Assembly: GCF_040214835.1 (NCBI RefSeq)
Contig: NZ_CP157874.1
Coordinates: forward strand, 5,482,501 to 5,546,500
From: Pseudomonas asiatica
GTDB lineage: Bacteria; Pseudomonadota; Gammaproteobacteria; Pseudomonadales; Pseudomonadaceae
Reading direction: 5' to 3'
Length of the DNA: 64,000 bases
Part shown: in pieces, positions 32,183 to 42,533 of the stretch
Numbering within the stretch: position 1 is the stretch's first letter
How the letters are laid out: each line of letters begins with the position of its first letter
The notes under the pieces: model-generated
The model's input: only the letters and a program-made list of their open reading frames with translations
Told to the model about the DNA's origin: nothing
The model's database searches: none
Program-made: the position numbers and the translations under genes

Positions 32183-34636
32183 TTGATACGTCTGCTGAAG
32201 TTCTTCTGGTGGTCTTCCGTCGCAGTCATCTGCGCGCTCGTACTCGGTGTGAGCGGTGCGTTTCTGTATCTTAGCCCCAGCCTGCCCTCGGTCGAGTCGC
32301 TCAGAAGCATCCAGTTGCAGATCCCCCTCAGGGTGTACAGCAGCGACGGCAAGCTGATTGCCGAGTTCGGCGAAATGCGCCGCTCGCCGATCCGCTTCGC
32401 GGAAATTCCCCCACAATTCATCCAGGCGCTTCTGTCGGCCGAGGACGACAATTTCCTCAACCACTATGGTGTCGACCCCAGCAGCCTGATGCGCGCCGCG
32501 ACCCAGCTGGTCAAAACCGGCCATATCCAGACCGGCGGCAGTACCATCACCATGCAGGTGGCGAAGAACTTCTTCCTCACCAGCGAGCGCAGCTTCTCGC
32601 GCAAGACCAACGAGATTCTGCTGGCCCTGCAGATCGAGCGCGAGCTGACCAAGGACGAGATCCTCGAGCTGTACGTGAACAAGATCTACCTGGGCAACCG
32701 CGCCTACGGTATCGATGCCGCCGCGCAGGTGTACTACGGCAAGTCGATCCGCGACGTGAGCCTGGCGCAGATGGCGATGATCGCCGGCCTGCCCAAGGCA
32801 CCATCGCGCTTCAACCCGCTGGCCAACCCGGTGCGCGCCAAGGAGCGCCGCGACTGGATCCTCGGCCGCATGTACAAGCTTGGCAAGATCGACGAAGCCA
32901 GCTACCAGGCAGCCCTGGCCGAGCCGCTCAACGCCAGCTACCACGTGCCCACGCCTGAAGTGAATGCGCCTTACATCGCCGAAATGGCCCGCGCCGAAAT
33001 GGTCGGCCGCTACGGCAGCGACGCCTACACCGAAGGCTTCCGCGTCACCACCACGGTGCCCAGCGACATGCAGGAAATGGCCAACAAGGCCATCCTCAAC
33101 GGCCTCTCCGACTACGATGAGCGCCACGGCTACCGCGGCCCCGAAGCACGCTTCCCGGGCCGCACCCAGGCGGCCTGGCTGCAGGAACTGGGCAAGCAGC
33201 GCAGCCTTGGCGGCCTGGAGCCGGCCATCGTCACCCAGGTCGAAAAAACCGGCCTCAAGGTGCTGACCCGCAGCGGCCAGGAAGAGCTGGTAGCCTGGGA
33301 CACCATGAAATGGGCGCGCCCGTTCATCAATAGCAACTCCCAGGGCCGTGCGCCGCAGTCGCCGGCAGACGTGGCCCAGGTCGGCGACCTGGTGCGCCTG
33401 CAGCGCCTGGAGGATGGCAAGTTCAAGTTCAGCCAGGTGCCTGGCGCGCAGAGTGCGCTGGTCACCCTCGACCCTTACAACGGCGCCATCCGCGCCCTGG
33501 TCGGCGGCTTCTCGTTCGAGCAGAGCAACTACAACCGCGCCATGCAGGCCAAGCGGCAGCCAGGCTCGAGCTTCAAACCGTTCATCTACAGCGCCGCCCT
33601 GGACAGTGGCTACACCGCATCCAGCCTAGTCAACGATGCACCGATCGTGTTCGTCGACGAGTACCTGGACAAGGTCTGGCGACCGAAGAACGACACCAAC
33701 ACCTTCCTTGGCCCGATCCGCATGCGCGAAGCGCTGTACAAGTCGCGCAACCTGGTGTCGATCCGCCTGCTGCAGGCCATGGGCGTGGACCGCACCATCG
33801 ACTACATCGCCAAGTTCGGCTTCAACAAGCAGGACCTGCCGCGCAACCTGTCGCTGGCACTGGGCACCGCCACCCTGACCCCGATGGAAATCGCCACAGG
33901 CTGGAGTACTTTCGCCAACGGCGGCTACAAGATCACCCCGTACCTGATCGATCGCATCGAAAGCCGCAACGGCGAGACGCTGTTCACCGCCAACCCGGCC
34001 CGGGTACCGCAGGGTGCCGAGGACCAGGCAGGTGTGGCCGCGCCCGAACAGCCGATCAGCACCGCCGCCATGCCGGGCGAGGCACCCGCAGCCTTCAGCC
34101 AGGTGGCGCCTGCACCGCAGGTGCCGGCCGTGGCCGAGCAGATCATCGACGGGCGCACCACCTACATCCTCACCAGCATGCTGCAGGACGTGATCAAGCG
34201 CGGTACCGGCCGCCGGGCGCTGGCCCTGGGCCGCACCGACCTGGCAGGCAAGACCGGTACCACCAACGAGTCCAAGGACGCCTGGTTCTCCGGCTACAAC
34301 GCCGACTACGTGACCACCGTGTGGGTCGGTTTCGACCAGCCCGAAACCCTTGGTCGCCGCGAGTACGGCGGCACCGCGGCACTGCCGATCTGGATGAGCT
34401 TCATGGGCGCGGCACTCAAGGACAAGCCTGCGCATGCGCCGGCAGAGCCGGAAGGCATCCTCAGCCTGCGCGTCGACCCGGTCAGCGGCCGTGCCGCTTC
34501 GCCGAGCACACCGAATGCCTACTTCGAGCTGTTCAAGGCCGAAGACTCGCCGCCGTCGGTGGACGAACTGGGCACTGGCGCAGCACCGGGCAGCCCGTTG
34601 CCGGCGGATGAAGCGGCGCCGATGGATCTGTTCTGA
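32183..34636 (+). CDS. ponA: Penicillin-binding protein 1A
   Basis: Bifunctional peptidoglycan synthase of the inner membrane. The 817-aa protein has a membrane anchor (about 10-30), a GT51 glycosyltransferase domain with catalytic Glu87 in SAEDDNF, an OB-like insert, and a transpeptidase domain with active Ser462 in SSFK and the KTGTTN box near residue 690. The start is TTG at 32183, giving the family N-terminus MIRLLKFFWW. It is divergent from pilM, the conserved pseudomonad arrangement, and ends at a REP and shared terminator. Confidence 0.97.
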   Translation: MIRLLKFFWWSSVAVICALVLGVSGAFLYLSPSLPSVESLRSIQLQIPLRVYSSDGKLIAEFGEMRRSPIRFAEIPPQFIQALLSAEDDNFLNHYGVDPSSLMRAATQLVKTGHIQTGGSTITMQVAKNFFLTSERSFSRKTNEILLALQIERELTKDEILELYVNKIYLGNRAYGIDAAAQVYYGKSIRDVSLAQMAMIAGLPKAPSRFNPLANPVRAKERRDWILGRMYKLGKIDEASYQAALAEPLNASYHVPTPEVNAPYIAEMARAEMVGRYGSDAYTEGFRVTTTVPSDMQEMANKAILNGLSDYDERHGYRGPEARFPGRTQAAWLQELGKQRSLGGLEPAIVTQVEKTGLKVLTRSGQEELVAWDTMKWARPFINSNSQGRAPQSPADVAQVGDLVRLQRLEDGKFKFSQVPGAQSALVTLDPYNGAIRALVGGFSFEQSNYNRAMQAKRQPGSSFKPFIYSAALDSGYTASSLVNDAPIVFVDEYLDKVWRPKNDTNTFLGPIRMREALYKSRNLVSIRLLQAMGVDRTIDYIAKFGFNKQDLPRNLSLALGTATLTPMEIATGWSTFANGGYKITPYLIDRIESRNGETLFTANPARVPQGAEDQAGVAAPEQPISTAAMPGEAPAAFSQVAPAPQVPAVAEQIIDGRTTYILTSMLQDVIKRGTGRRALALGRTDLAGKTGTTNESKDAWFSGYNADYVTTVWVGFDQPETLGRREYGGTAALPIWMSFMGAALKDKPAHAPAEPEGILSLRVDPVSGRAASPSTPNAYFELFKAEDSPPSVDELGTGAAPGSPLPADEAAPMDLF

Positions 34637-34651
34637 AGGTTAACGCCGTCC

Positions 34652-34770
34652 GTGTAGGAGCGGCCTTGTGTCGCGAAAGGGCCGCAAAGCGGCCCCAGCA
34701 ATGTCTGCTTGATGCATGAACCCCGTGGGCGCTTCGCACCCCTTTCGCGACACAAGGCCGCTCCTACAAG
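34652..34770. repeat. REP pair, family B
   Basis: GTAGGAGCGGCCTTGTGTCG near 34654 and its complement CGACACAAGGCCGCTCCTAC near 34767 face each other about 70 bp apart, with an extra GGGCCGC hairpin. Located after ponA. Confidence 0.88.
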
Positions 34771-34799
34771 GGACCGCATCATCAGTGCAGCGTGTAAAC

Positions 34800-34833
34800 A
34801 AAAGCCCCGGCTCATAGGAGCCGGGGCTTTTTT
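34800..34833. terminator. Bidirectional terminator between ponA and maeB
   Basis: AAAGCCCCGGCTC and GAGCCGGGGCTTT form a 13-bp stem with a four-base loop and T runs on both strands, between two convergent genes. Confidence 0.9.
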
Positions 34834-34850
34834 GTGTCGCCAGGCAGCAA

Positions 34851-36119
34851 TCAGCCTTTGAACACGTCATCCACGCTGGTCAGCGGGTAGTGCTTCGGAT
34901 ACGGCAGGGTAGCCACGCCGGATTCGATGGCGGCCTTGGCCACAGCGTCGGAAACGACGGTGATCAGGCGAGCGTCCAGCGGCTTCGGAATGATGTACTC
35001 ACGGCCAAATTCCAGAGCCTGTACGCCGTAGGCGTCGCACACTTCCTTCGGCACTGGCAGCTTGGCCAGGTCTTTCAGGGCGATGGCGGCGGCGATCTTC
35101 ATTTCTTCGTTGATGCGCTTGGCGCGAACGTCCAGGGCACCACGGAAGATGAACGGGAAGCCCAGTACGTTGTTGACCTGGTTCGGGTAGTCGGAACGAC
35201 CGGTAGCCATGATCACGTCGCTGCGAGTAGCGTGCGCCAGCTCTGGCGAGATTTCCGGGTCCGGGTTCGAGCAGGCGAACACGATCGGGTTGGCAGCCAT
35301 CGACTTCAGGCCTTCGGCGCTCAGCAGGTTCGGGCCGGACAGGCCTACGAACACGTCGGCACCGTCGAGGGCGTCAGCCAGGGTGCGCTTGTCGGTGGCG
35401 TGGGCGAACTGCGCCTTGTACTGGTTCAGGTCGTCACGGCCAGCGTGGATCACGCCGCTGCGGTCGATCATGTAGATGTTCTCGACCTTGGCGCCCATGC
35501 TCACCAGCAGCTTCATGCAGGAGATGGCAGCAGCGCCGGCACCCAGGCAGACGATCTTGGCGTCTTCCAGCTTCTTGCCGGCGATTTCCAGGGCGTTGAT
35601 CATGCCGGCCGCGGTCACGATGGCGGTACCGTGCTGGTCATCGTGGAATACCGGGATGTCGCACTGTTCGATCAGGGTGCGCTCGATTTCGAAGCACTCA
35701 GGCGCCTTGATGTCTTCGAGGTTGATGCCACCGAAGGTGATCGAGATGCGGCGAACGGTGTCGATGAACGCCTGCGGGCTTTCCGATTCCACTTCGATGT
35801 CGAACACGTCGATACCGGCGAAACGCTTGAACAGAACACCCTTGCCTTCCATGACCGGCTTGGAAGCCAGTGGGCCGAGGTCACCCAGACCGAGGATGGC
35901 GGTGCCATCGGAAATCACCGCAACCAGGTTGCCTTTGCCGGTGTATTTGTAAGCCAGCTCTGGATCACGGCCGATTTCACGCACGGGCTCAGCAACACCT
36001 GGGCTGTAGGCCAGGGCGAGGTCACGGGCGGTGGCGGTGGGCTTGGAGAGTTCGACGCTCAGTTTCCCCGGACGAGGTTGAGCGTGATATTCGAGAGCGG
36101 CGGTTTTCAGGTCTGACAT
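34851..36119 (-). CDS. maeB: Malic enzyme, short form
   Basis: Oxidative decarboxylation of malate to pyruvate, producing NAD(P)H. The 422-aa protein has the malic N-terminal domain (YSPGVAEPVREI, with Tyr and Lys catalytic segments GNLVAVISDGTAILGLGD) and the NAD-binding domain (CLGAGAAAISCM). It lacks the phosphotransacetylase-like domain that makes E. coli MaeB about 760 aa, and so resembles P. aeruginosa PA5046. ATG 36119 gives MSDLKTAALEYH. Cofactor preference for NADP is inferred from the family name. It converges with ponA. Confidence 0.92.
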   Translation of the reverse strand: MSDLKTAALEYHAQPRPGKLSVELSKPTATARDLALAYSPGVAEPVREIGRDPELAYKYTGKGNLVAVISDGTAILGLGDLGPLASKPVMEGKGVLFKRFAGIDVFDIEVESESPQAFIDTVRRISITFGGINLEDIKAPECFEIERTLIEQCDIPVFHDDQHGTAIVTAAGMINALEIAGKKLEDAKIVCLGAGAAAISCMKLLVSMGAKVENIYMIDRSGVIHAGRDDLNQYKAQFAHATDKRTLADALDGADVFVGLSGPNLLSAEGLKSMAANPIVFACSNPDPEISPELAHATRSDVIMATGRSDYPNQVNNVLGFPFIFRGALDVRAKRINEEMKIAAAIALKDLAKLPVPKEVCDAYGVQALEFGREYIIPKPLDARLITVVSDAVAKAAIESGVATLPYPKHYPLTSVDDVFKG

Positions 36120-36296
36120 GGTGGGCATTCCGCTATTTACTGTTCTGACGGACCGCCGAGGATACGCAAAGAGCCGGGGAGCCACAAGACTGGTCGGTCA
36201 CTTGTGTCAAGGCCTTTAGCCTACGACTTTACGCTATAACCCACGGGGCATACGGCTAACAGTGTGTACAATCCAATAGCGAAATGTCTACATCTT

Positions 36297-37118
36297 TTAG
36301 CCTGAAATGCGCTCCAACATGCTCGGATCGGTCAACGGCAACAGCCAGCGTCGCTGCCCGGGCTTGAGGCCGCCCTTGCGGGAACGATCCAGCACCCAGC
36401 CACGCGCCTCGACCTGGCGTCCCTTGAGGTTATCGAAGAAGCTGGCGGGGAAGTTGCGCTGCAGACGAGCGGGAACCTGCAGCACCACCGCACTGTCCAG
36501 GTTCAGCCAGACCCCGCCACGGTTGCGCTCCACGTCTTCGATGCGGCCCGCAATGACCGCGAAACCCGACTGCCGGACATCCCCGGCACGCACCACCGGC
36601 GAACGACGCCACAGCCCGGAGCCAGCCTTGCGCGCAGCCTGCTCGGCAAGCTGCTGGCAAGCGCTGAGGCGCACATTTGGGGCAACCGCGACGCGATAGC
36701 CCAAGCCCTCGCTGAGCAGCTGTGCTTCGATATTGTCGCCATTGCGGCCGTAGATATGCGCCAGCGTGCGGCCGTATTTGTCCTTGGCCTCTACGCCCGG
36801 CTCCAGCCCGACACGCCCGTCGCTGGCCTTGACCAAGGCCTGCAAACGCTGCCTGGCGGCCTCGGCATAGGGCTCGCTGGTGCGCCCGTTACGGCCGATT
36901 TCCGGGGCATTGATGCCGATCAGTCGCACGCTGCGGCCATCGACCAGACGCAAGGTATCGCCATCGACCACCTGGCGCACCGCCACCTGCTGAGGGCTGC
37001 CTGGTAGCGGGCAGAACGCCAGGGCCGGGAAATGCCAGATGACGCCCATAAAAAAGGCGCCCACAAGGGGCGCCTTTTTTTGCAGCAATGCGAAACCCGA
37101 GGGGTTCGCCATGCGCAT
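36297..37118 (-). CDS. Secreted thermonuclease-like (SNase) nuclease
   Basis: A staphylococcal-nuclease-fold protein, likely a periplasmic or secreted DNase/RNase. The core (about residues 45-170) shows VVDGDTLRLVDGRSVRLIGINAPEI and DKYGRTLAHIY. With ATG 37118 the product is 273 aa and starts with a good signal peptide: basic KK, hydrophobic APLVGAFFMGVIWHFP, then ALA before Phe-Cys. This start lies two bases after the rpmE stop, so translation is coupled. Its codons 14-23 are the rpmE terminator hairpin. A shorter start at 37049 would avoid the hairpin but lose the basic n-region. Start confidence is moderate; fold confidence is high. Confidence 0.8.
   Translation of the reverse strand: MRMANPSGFALLQKKAPLVGAFFMGVIWHFPALAFCPLPGSPQQVAVRQVVDGDTLRLVDGRSVRLIGINAPEIGRNGRTSEPYAEAARQRLQALVKASDGRVGLEPGVEAKDKYGRTLAHIYGRNGDNIEAQLLSEGLGYRVAVAPNVRLSACQQLAEQAARKAGSGLWRRSPVVRAGDVRQSGFAVIAGRIEDVERNRGGVWLNLDSAVVLQVPARLQRNFPASFFDNLKGRQVEARGWVLDRSRKGGLKPGQRRWLLPLTDPSMLERISG
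37050..37080 (-). terminator. Hairpin-T terminator after rpmE, inside the nuclease frame
   Basis: AAAGGCGCCC and GGGGCGCCTTT pair around ACAA, with T runs on both sides. It sits about 40 bp beyond the rpmE stop and within the apparent signal-peptide codons of the nuclease gene. Confidence 0.8.
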
Positions 37119-37120
37119 GA

Positions 37121-37336
37121 TTACTTCTTGGTACCGAACATACCGAAGCGATCGGCGAACTTCTGTACGCGACCACCGGTGTCCAGGACTTTCTGCTTAC
37201 CGGTGTAGAACGGGTGGCACAGGTTGCAAACGTCGATCGCCAGGGTGCTGCCCAGGGTCGAACGGGTTTCAAACTTGTTGCCGCAGCTGCAGGTGACTGC
37301 AACTACTTCGTAGTTCGGATGAATATCTGCTTTCAT
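37121..37336 (-). CDS. rpmE: 50S ribosomal protein L31
   Basis: Large-subunit ribosomal protein, 71 aa, zinc-binding type: cysteines at 16 and 18 (CSC) and at 37 and 40 (CNLC) form the metal site, distinguishing it from zinc-free paralogues. ATG 37336 starts [11 protein letters not shown] sigma70-like promoter lies at 37407-37434. It is divergent from priA and followed within two bases by the nuclease start. Confidence 0.97.
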   Translation of the reverse strand: MKADIHPNYEVVAVTCSCGNKFETRSTLGSTLAIDVCNLCHPFYTGKQKVLDTGGRVQKFADRFGMFGTKK

Positions 37337-37406
37337 GGTCACTTCCTCGAGCTGCGTGCCGCCACCCAACACCAATTGTTGAATACCGCACGTAATTAGG
37401 CGGCGA

Positions 37407-37434
37407 ATAATACCAGAGCATCACGCCAACGCAA
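37407..37434 (-). promoter_or_regulatory. Sigma70-type promoter of rpmE
   Basis: On the minus strand TTGCGT (37429-37434) and TATTAT (37407-37412) are separated by 16 bp, about 70 bp before the rpmE start codon. Confidence 0.6.
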
Positions 37435-37503
37435 GTTGTCGCTTGCACCGACCGTCGTCTGCTAGGCTCGCCAGTCTTTGAAACGCCCTCCGAGACTTTC
37501 CGC

Positions 37504-39723
37504 GTGTCCGACGTCATCCTGCGCCTTGCCCTGCCCTCCCCGCTGCGTCGCCTGTTCGACTACAAGGCGCCGGCAAGCATGGCGCGCCAGGCCTTGACCC
37601 CGGGCATGCGCATTCGCGTGCCATTCGGCCGCCGCGAAATGATCGGCGTGCTGGTGGAGGTGTGCGAGCAGAGCGAAGTGCCCGCCGACAAGCTCAAGCC
37701 GGCCAGCGCCCTGCTCGACCCGGTGTCGCCGATCCCGCCGTCGCTGTTCAAGTTGTGCCTGTGGACCGCCCAGTACTACCAGCACAGCCTGGGTGACACC
37801 CTGAGCTGGGCCTTGCCGACCCTGCTGCGCCAGGGCGAACCCGCCGAGATGCGCCAGGAGCGCTTCTGGCACGTCGCCCCCGGCGCCCGCCTGGAAGACC
37901 CGCGCATCGCCCGCGCACCACGCCAGCGCGATGCCCTCAAGACCTTGGCCCAGCACCCGCACGGCGTGGCCCACAGCTTGCTGGCCAAGCTCAACCTGAA
38001 CAAGGACAGCCTCGACCTGCTGCTGGCCAAGGACCTGGTGCAGATCGAGGTCCGCCGCCACCTGCCGTCGCTGCGCCACGAACACTGGCTGGCACAGCCG
38101 GAACTGCCGCTCAACGAAGAGCAACGCGACGCCTTCGACGCCGTGCGCGAAGGCTTTGGCGGCTTCGGCGCCTTCCTGCTGGCCGGTGTCACCGGCAGCG
38201 GCAAGACCGAGGTGTACCTGCAGCTGATCCGCGAAACACTGGAAGCCGGCAAGCAGGCCCTGGTGCTGATCCCGGAGATCAACCTCGGCCCGCAGACCCT
38301 GGCCCGCTTCGAGCAACGCTTCAACGCCCGCATCGCCCTGCTGCATTCGGCGGTGAACGACCGCGAACGCCTGGATGCCTGGCTGGCAGCCCGGGACGGC
38401 GAGGCCGACATCATCATCGGCACCCGCTCGGCGCTGTTCACGCCGATGAAGAACCCCGGTCTGATCATCATCGACGAGGAGCACGACGGTTCCTATAAAC
38501 AGCAGGAAGGCCTGCGCTACCATGCCCGCGACCTGGCACTGGTGCGCGCCCACCAGGAAAACGTCCCGATCCTGCTCGGTTCTGCCACGCCATCGCTGGA
38601 AACCCTGCACAACGCCCTGACCGGTCGCTACCGCCTGCTGCGCATGAACCAGCGCGCCGGCGGTGCCCGCCCGCCACGCATGCTGCGCCTGGATGTGAAG
38701 AGCCTGCCGCTGGACAGCGGCATCAGCGGCCCACTGCAGCAGGCCATCCGCCAAACCCTGGAAGCGGGCCAGCAAGTACTGGTGTTCCTCAACCGCCGCG
38801 GTTTCGCCCCGACCTTGCTGTGCCACGATTGTGGCTGGCTGTCCGAATGCCCGCGCTGCGATGCGCGCATGACCGTGCACCAGCGCTCCGGCGTGCTGCG
38901 TTGCCACCATTGCGGCTATGACGAGAGCCTGCCGCAGCAGTGCCCGCAGTGCAACCACGTTGACCTGCGCCCGGTCGGCGCCGGCACCGAGCGTGCCGAG
39001 GAACGCCTGAAAGTGCTGTTCCCGGATTACCCGATCCTGCGTGTGGACCGCGACAGCACGGCGCGCAAGGACGCCATGCACAACCTGTTCAGCACCATCC
39101 AGCGCGGCCAGCCGAGCATCCTCGTCGGCACCCAGATGCTCGCCAAGGGCCATCACTTCCCGCGGGTGACCCTGGTGGCTATCCTCGATGCCGATGGCGG
39201 GCTGTTCTCCGGCGATTTCCGCGCCAGCGAACGCATGGCACAGCTGATCGTGCAGGTTGCCGGGCGGGCCGGGCGGGCCGAGGAACCCGGCAAGGTCATC
39301 ATCCAGACCCACCTGGCCGACCATCCGCTGCTGGTGCAGCTTACCGAGCAGGGCTACTTCGCCTTCGCCGAGCAGGCCCTGGACGAACGCCGCGCCGCCG
39401 GGCTGCCGCCTTACTCGCACCTGGCGCTGCTGCGCGCCGAAGCGCACAAGCCCGGGCAGGCCGAAGGTTTCCTCGACGAGGCCTGCGCCGCCGCCGAGCG
39501 CCTGGTGGCCGAACAGCGCCTGCCCGGCATCGAGTTGCTGGGGCCGGTACCAGCACCGATGGAGCGCCGCGCCGGGCGCTTCCGCGCGCAACTGTTGATA
39601 CAGGCCAATACGCGGGCGCCTTTGCATCGACTGATCAGCGCCTGGTTGCTAGTGTTGGAGCAGATGCCGAGCGGGCGCCAGGTGCGGTGGTCGCTGGATG
39701 TCGATCCAGTCGACCTGTACTGA
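37504..39723 (+). CDS. priA: Primosomal protein N' (PriA helicase)
   Basis: Restarts stalled replication forks by 3'-5' unwinding and loading the primosome. The 739-aa protein has an N-terminal fork-binding domain, Walker [12 protein letters not shown] (about 227-237), the DEEH box (about 326) and a cysteine-rich zinc insert with eight Cys (CHDC, CPRC, CHHC, CPQC; about 440-490). The start is GTG at 37504. It is divergent from rpmE across a 167-bp gap, and a REP follows. Confidence 0.97.
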   Translation: MSDVILRLALPSPLRRLFDYKAPASMARQALTPGMRIRVPFGRREMIGVLVEVCEQSEVPADKLKPASALLDPVSPIPPSLFKLCLWTAQYYQHSLGDTLSWALPTLLRQGEPAEMRQERFWHVAPGARLEDPRIARAPRQRDALKTLAQHPHGVAHSLLAKLNLNKDSLDLLLAKDLVQIEVRRHLPSLRHEHWLAQPELPLNEEQRDAFDAVREGFGGFGAFLLAGVTGSGKTEVYLQLIRETLEAGKQALVLIPEINLGPQTLARFEQRFNARIALLHSAVNDRERLDAWLAARDGEADIIIGTRSALFTPMKNPGLIIIDEEHDGSYKQQEGLRYHARDLALVRAHQENVPILLGSATPSLETLHNALTGRYRLLRMNQRAGGARPPRMLRLDVKSLPLDSGISGPLQQAIRQTLEAGQQVLVFLNRRGFAPTLLCHDCGWLSECPRCDARMTVHQRSGVLRCHHCGYDESLPQQCPQCNHVDLRPVGAGTERAEERLKVLFPDYPILRVDRDSTARKDAMHNLFSTIQRGQPSILVGTQMLAKGHHFPRVTLVAILDADGGLFSGDFRASERMAQLIVQVAGRAGRAEEPGKVIIQTHLADHPLLVQLTEQGYFAFAEQALDERRAAGLPPYSHLALLRAEAHKPGQAEGFLDEACAAAERLVAEQRLPGIELLGPVPAPMERRAGRFRAQLLIQANTRAPLHRLISAWLLVLEQMPSGRQVRWSLDVDPVDLY

Positions 39724-39726
39724 CGT

Positions 39727-39830
39727 TGGGGCTGCTCTGCAGCCCATCGCGGCACAAGGCCGCTCCTACACGGGGGCGCGTAACGCCTGTAGGAGCGGCC
39801 TTGTGTCGCGATGGGCCGCAAAGCGGCCCC
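39727..39830. repeat. REP pair, family B
   Basis: Units GCACAAGGCCGCTCCTACA and TGTAGGAGCGGCCTTGTGTC face each other, with outer GGGGCTGC and GGGCCGC hairpins. Between priA and argS. Confidence 0.88.
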
Positions 39831-39952
39831 GGCATTCTCAAGGCAAGCAACCCCCAAAGGTTGGCAACCCGCCCCCAGCCACGGATAATGCCCAGTTTTT
39901 CCACCTGCGCATCCAAGCGCTCCACCGCGCTTGCGGTCGAAAAGAGATCCCC

Positions 39953-41689
39953 ATGAAAGACACCATTCGCCAGCTGATCCAGCAAGCCCTCACCCAACTC
40001 GTCACCGACGGTGTGCTGCCTGAAGGGCTGTCGCCGGCGATCCAGGTGGAAAACGCCCGGGACAAGACCCACGGCGACTTCGCCAGCAACATCGCCATGA
40101 TGCTGGCCAAGCCGGCCGGCATGAAGCCGCGCGACCTGGCCGAGAAACTGATCAATGCCCTGCCGGCCAGCGCCGACATCAGCAAGGTCGAGATCGCCGG
40201 CCCCGGCTTCCTCAACTTCTTCCAGAACACCGACGCCCTGGCCAACCGCCTGGATGCCGCACTGGCCGACGCCCACCTGGGCGCGCGCAAGGCCGGCCCT
40301 GCGCAAAAGGTTGTGATCGACATGTCGGCACCCAACCTGGCCAAGGAGATGCACGTCGGCCACCTGCGTTCGACCATCATCGGTGACAGCGTGGCGCGCG
40401 TGCTGGAGTTCCTCGGCGATGACGTGATCCGCCAGAACCACGTGGGCGACTGGGGTACCCAGTTCGGCATGCTGCTGGCCTACCTGGAAGAAAACCCGAT
40501 CACCAGCGACGAGCTGTCGGACCTGGAGAACTTCTACCGCGCCGCCAAGAAACGCTTCGACGAGTCCGAAGAATTCGCCACCCGCGCCCGCGGCCTGGTG
40601 GTCAAGCTGCAGGCCGGCGACCCGGACTGCATGGCCCTGTGGACGCGCTTCAAGGACATTTCGCTGTCGCACTGCCAGAAGACCTACGAGCTGCTCAACG
40701 TCAAGCTGACCATGGCCGACGTGATGGGTGAAAGCGCCTACAACGACGACCTGGCCAACGTGGTCGCCGACCTCAAGGCCAAGGGCCTGCTGGTCGAAGA
40801 CCAGGGCGCGCAGTGCGTGTTCCTCGACGAGTTCAAGAACAGCGAAGGCGAACCACTGCCGGTGATCGTGCAGAAGGCCGACGGCGGCTACCTGTACGCC
40901 ACCACCGACCTGGCTGCCGTGCGCTACCGCAGCAACGTGCTCAAGGCAGACCGCGCCCTGTACTTCGTCGACCAGCGCCAGGCCCTGCACTTCAACCAGG
41001 TGTTCGAAGTTGCACGCCGCGCAGGCTTCGTCGGCCACCCGATGCAGATGGAGCACATGGGCTTCGGCACCATGAACGGCGCCGATGGCCGCCCGTTCAA
41101 GACCCGTGACGGCGGCACCGTGAAGCTGATCGACCTGCTCACCGAGGCCAAGGAGCGCGCCTACGCGCTGGTCAAGGAAAAGAACCCGAGCCTGGCCGAC
41201 GAAGAGCTGCGCCACATCGGCGAAGTGGTTGGCATTGGCGCAGTGAAGTACGCCGACCTGTCCAAGCACCGCACCAGCGACTACAGCTTCAACTTCGAGC
41301 TGATGCTCAACTTCGAAGGCAACACCGCGCCTTACCTGCTGTACGCCTACACCCGCGTGGCCGGCGTATTCCGCAAACTGGGCAAGGGCTTCGATGAAGT
41401 CGACGGCAACATCGTGCTGCAGGCTGCCCACGAGCAAGACCTGGCCGCGCGCCTGGCGCAGTTTGGCGAAATCCTCAACAACGTCGCCGACAAGGGCACG
41501 CCGCACGTGCTGTGCAGCTACCTGTACGACCTGGCCGGCCTGTTCTCCAGCTTCTACGAGAATTGCCCGATTCTTGCCGCCGAAACCCCGCAGCAGCAGC
41601 AGAGCCGCCTGCGCCTCGCGGCGCTGACCGGCCGCACTCTCAAGCAAGGTCTGGAACTGCTCGGCCTGGAAACCCTGGAGCGCATGTAA
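39953..41689 (+). CDS. argS: Arginyl-tRNA synthetase
   Basis: Charges tRNA-Arg. The 578-aa class I synthetase has an N-terminal Add-1 domain (about 1-90), the HIGH-type signature HVGH in [17 protein letters not shown], the catalytic Rossmann fold, and an anticodon-binding DALR domain (about 460-578). ATG 39953 gives [13 protein letters not shown] and follows GAGATCCCC. The next gene starts one base after the stop. Confidence 0.97.
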   Translation: MKDTIRQLIQQALTQLVTDGVLPEGLSPAIQVENARDKTHGDFASNIAMMLAKPAGMKPRDLAEKLINALPASADISKVEIAGPGFLNFFQNTDALANRLDAALADAHLGARKAGPAQKVVIDMSAPNLAKEMHVGHLRSTIIGDSVARVLEFLGDDVIRQNHVGDWGTQFGMLLAYLEENPITSDELSDLENFYRAAKKRFDESEEFATRARGLVVKLQAGDPDCMALWTRFKDISLSHCQKTYELLNVKLTMADVMGESAYNDDLANVVADLKAKGLLVEDQGAQCVFLDEFKNSEGEPLPVIVQKADGGYLYATTDLAAVRYRSNVLKADRALYFVDQRQALHFNQVFEVARRAGFVGHPMQMEHMGFGTMNGADGRPFKTRDGGTVKLIDLLTEAKERAYALVKEKNPSLADEELRHIGEVVGIGAVKYADLSKHRTSDYSFNFELMLNFEGNTAPYLLYAYTRVAGVFRKLGKGFDEVDGNIVLQAAHEQDLAARLAQFGEILNNVADKGTPHVLCSYLYDLAGLFSSFYENCPILAAETPQQQQSRLRLAALTGRTLKQGLELLGLETLERM

Positions 41690-41690
41690 G

Positions 41691-42389
41691 TTGGCTGCCA
41701 AGAAAAAACCCGCACCCAAACGCGGCGCCAGCCGCCAGACGGCGCCGGCCAAGCAGCCGATCCCCGGTTGGGTATGGCTGGCGGTTGGCCTGACCGTAGG
41801 CGCGTTCATCGTGTTCCTGATGAAGCTCGAGCCCGGTGGCGAAGACATCAAGCGCACCAAGCCCGAGCAGCAGAAGGCCGAGAAAGTGGCCGAAGCCGGC
41901 AAGCCGGCGCAGGCCACCCCGCAGCAGCCGGTGAAGCCGAAGTACGACTTCTACACGCTGCTGCCGGAGTCGGAGGTGATCGTGCCGCCGGAGGCCGTGC
42001 CAGAGAAGACGCCACCCGTCCCGGCCCAGCCGGTGACCCCGGTGACGCCGGCTGAAGCGGCGAAAATCGACACGGCGCGAGCCCAGGCGGCGCTGATGGG
42101 CCAGACCCCGCCACCGGCACCACCGGTGATCAAGCCGGCGGCAACCACCCAGTTCTTCCTGCAAGCCGGTTCGTTCCGCAAGCAGGCCGATGCCGACAAG
42201 GTGCGCGCGCAGATCATCCTGCTGGGTCAGTCGGTGAAGGTGGAGTCGGGCACGGTCAAGGACGAAACCTGGTACCGCGTACTGGTGGGCCCGTTCAGCA
42301 ACCGCGAGCAGCTGACCGGGGCGCAGAAGCAACTGGCTGGGGCAGGTTTCAGCAACCTGCTGCTGCAACAGCGGCAGACCCGTCAGTAA
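41691..42389 (+). CDS. SPOR-domain membrane protein
   Basis: A 232-aa bitopic inner-membrane protein: basic N-terminus (AAKKKPAPKRGASR), one membrane segment (about 25-44), a Lys/Pro/Ala-rich linker and a C-terminal SPOR domain (about 152-228) that binds septal glycan. It resembles FtsN-like/PA5052 proteins encoded after argS. The start is TTG at 41691, one base past the argS stop, so translation is coupled. In P. aeruginosa hslV and hslU follow; here a REP and unrelated genes do. Confidence 0.88.
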   Translation: MAAKKKPAPKRGASRQTAPAKQPIPGWVWLAVGLTVGAFIVFLMKLEPGGEDIKRTKPEQQKAEKVAEAGKPAQATPQQPVKPKYDFYTLLPESEVIVPPEAVPEKTPPVPAQPVTPVTPAEAAKIDTARAQAALMGQTPPPAPPVIKPAATTQFFLQAGSFRKQADADKVRAQIILLGQSVKVESGTVKDETWYRVLVGPFSNREQLTGAQKQLAGAGFSNLLLQQRQTRQ

Positions 42390-42403
42390 CCTGCGTTTGC
42401 GGC

Positions 42404-42526
42404 CCTGTGGGAGCGGCCTTGTGTCGCGAAAGGTCCGCAAAGCGGCCCCAGGATTTCAGCGGTGCTGCTGAGCATGCTGGGGCTGCTTTGCAGCCCTTTC
42501 GCGACACAAGGCCGCTCCCACAAGGG
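42404..42526. repeat. REP pair, family B
   Basis: TGTGGGAGCGGCCTTGTGTC near 42405 and its complement near 42520, with GGTCCGCAAAGCGGCC and GGGCTGC hairpins between. It separates two convergent genes. Confidence 0.88.
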
Positions 42527-42533
42527 CTGTGCG

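Noticed and set aside
37462..39627. 721-codon open frame on the minus strand
   Set aside because: Shadow of priA, whose helicase motifs are unambiguous.
39635..41917. 760-codon open frame on the minus strand
   Set aside because: Shadow of argS and neighbouring REP.
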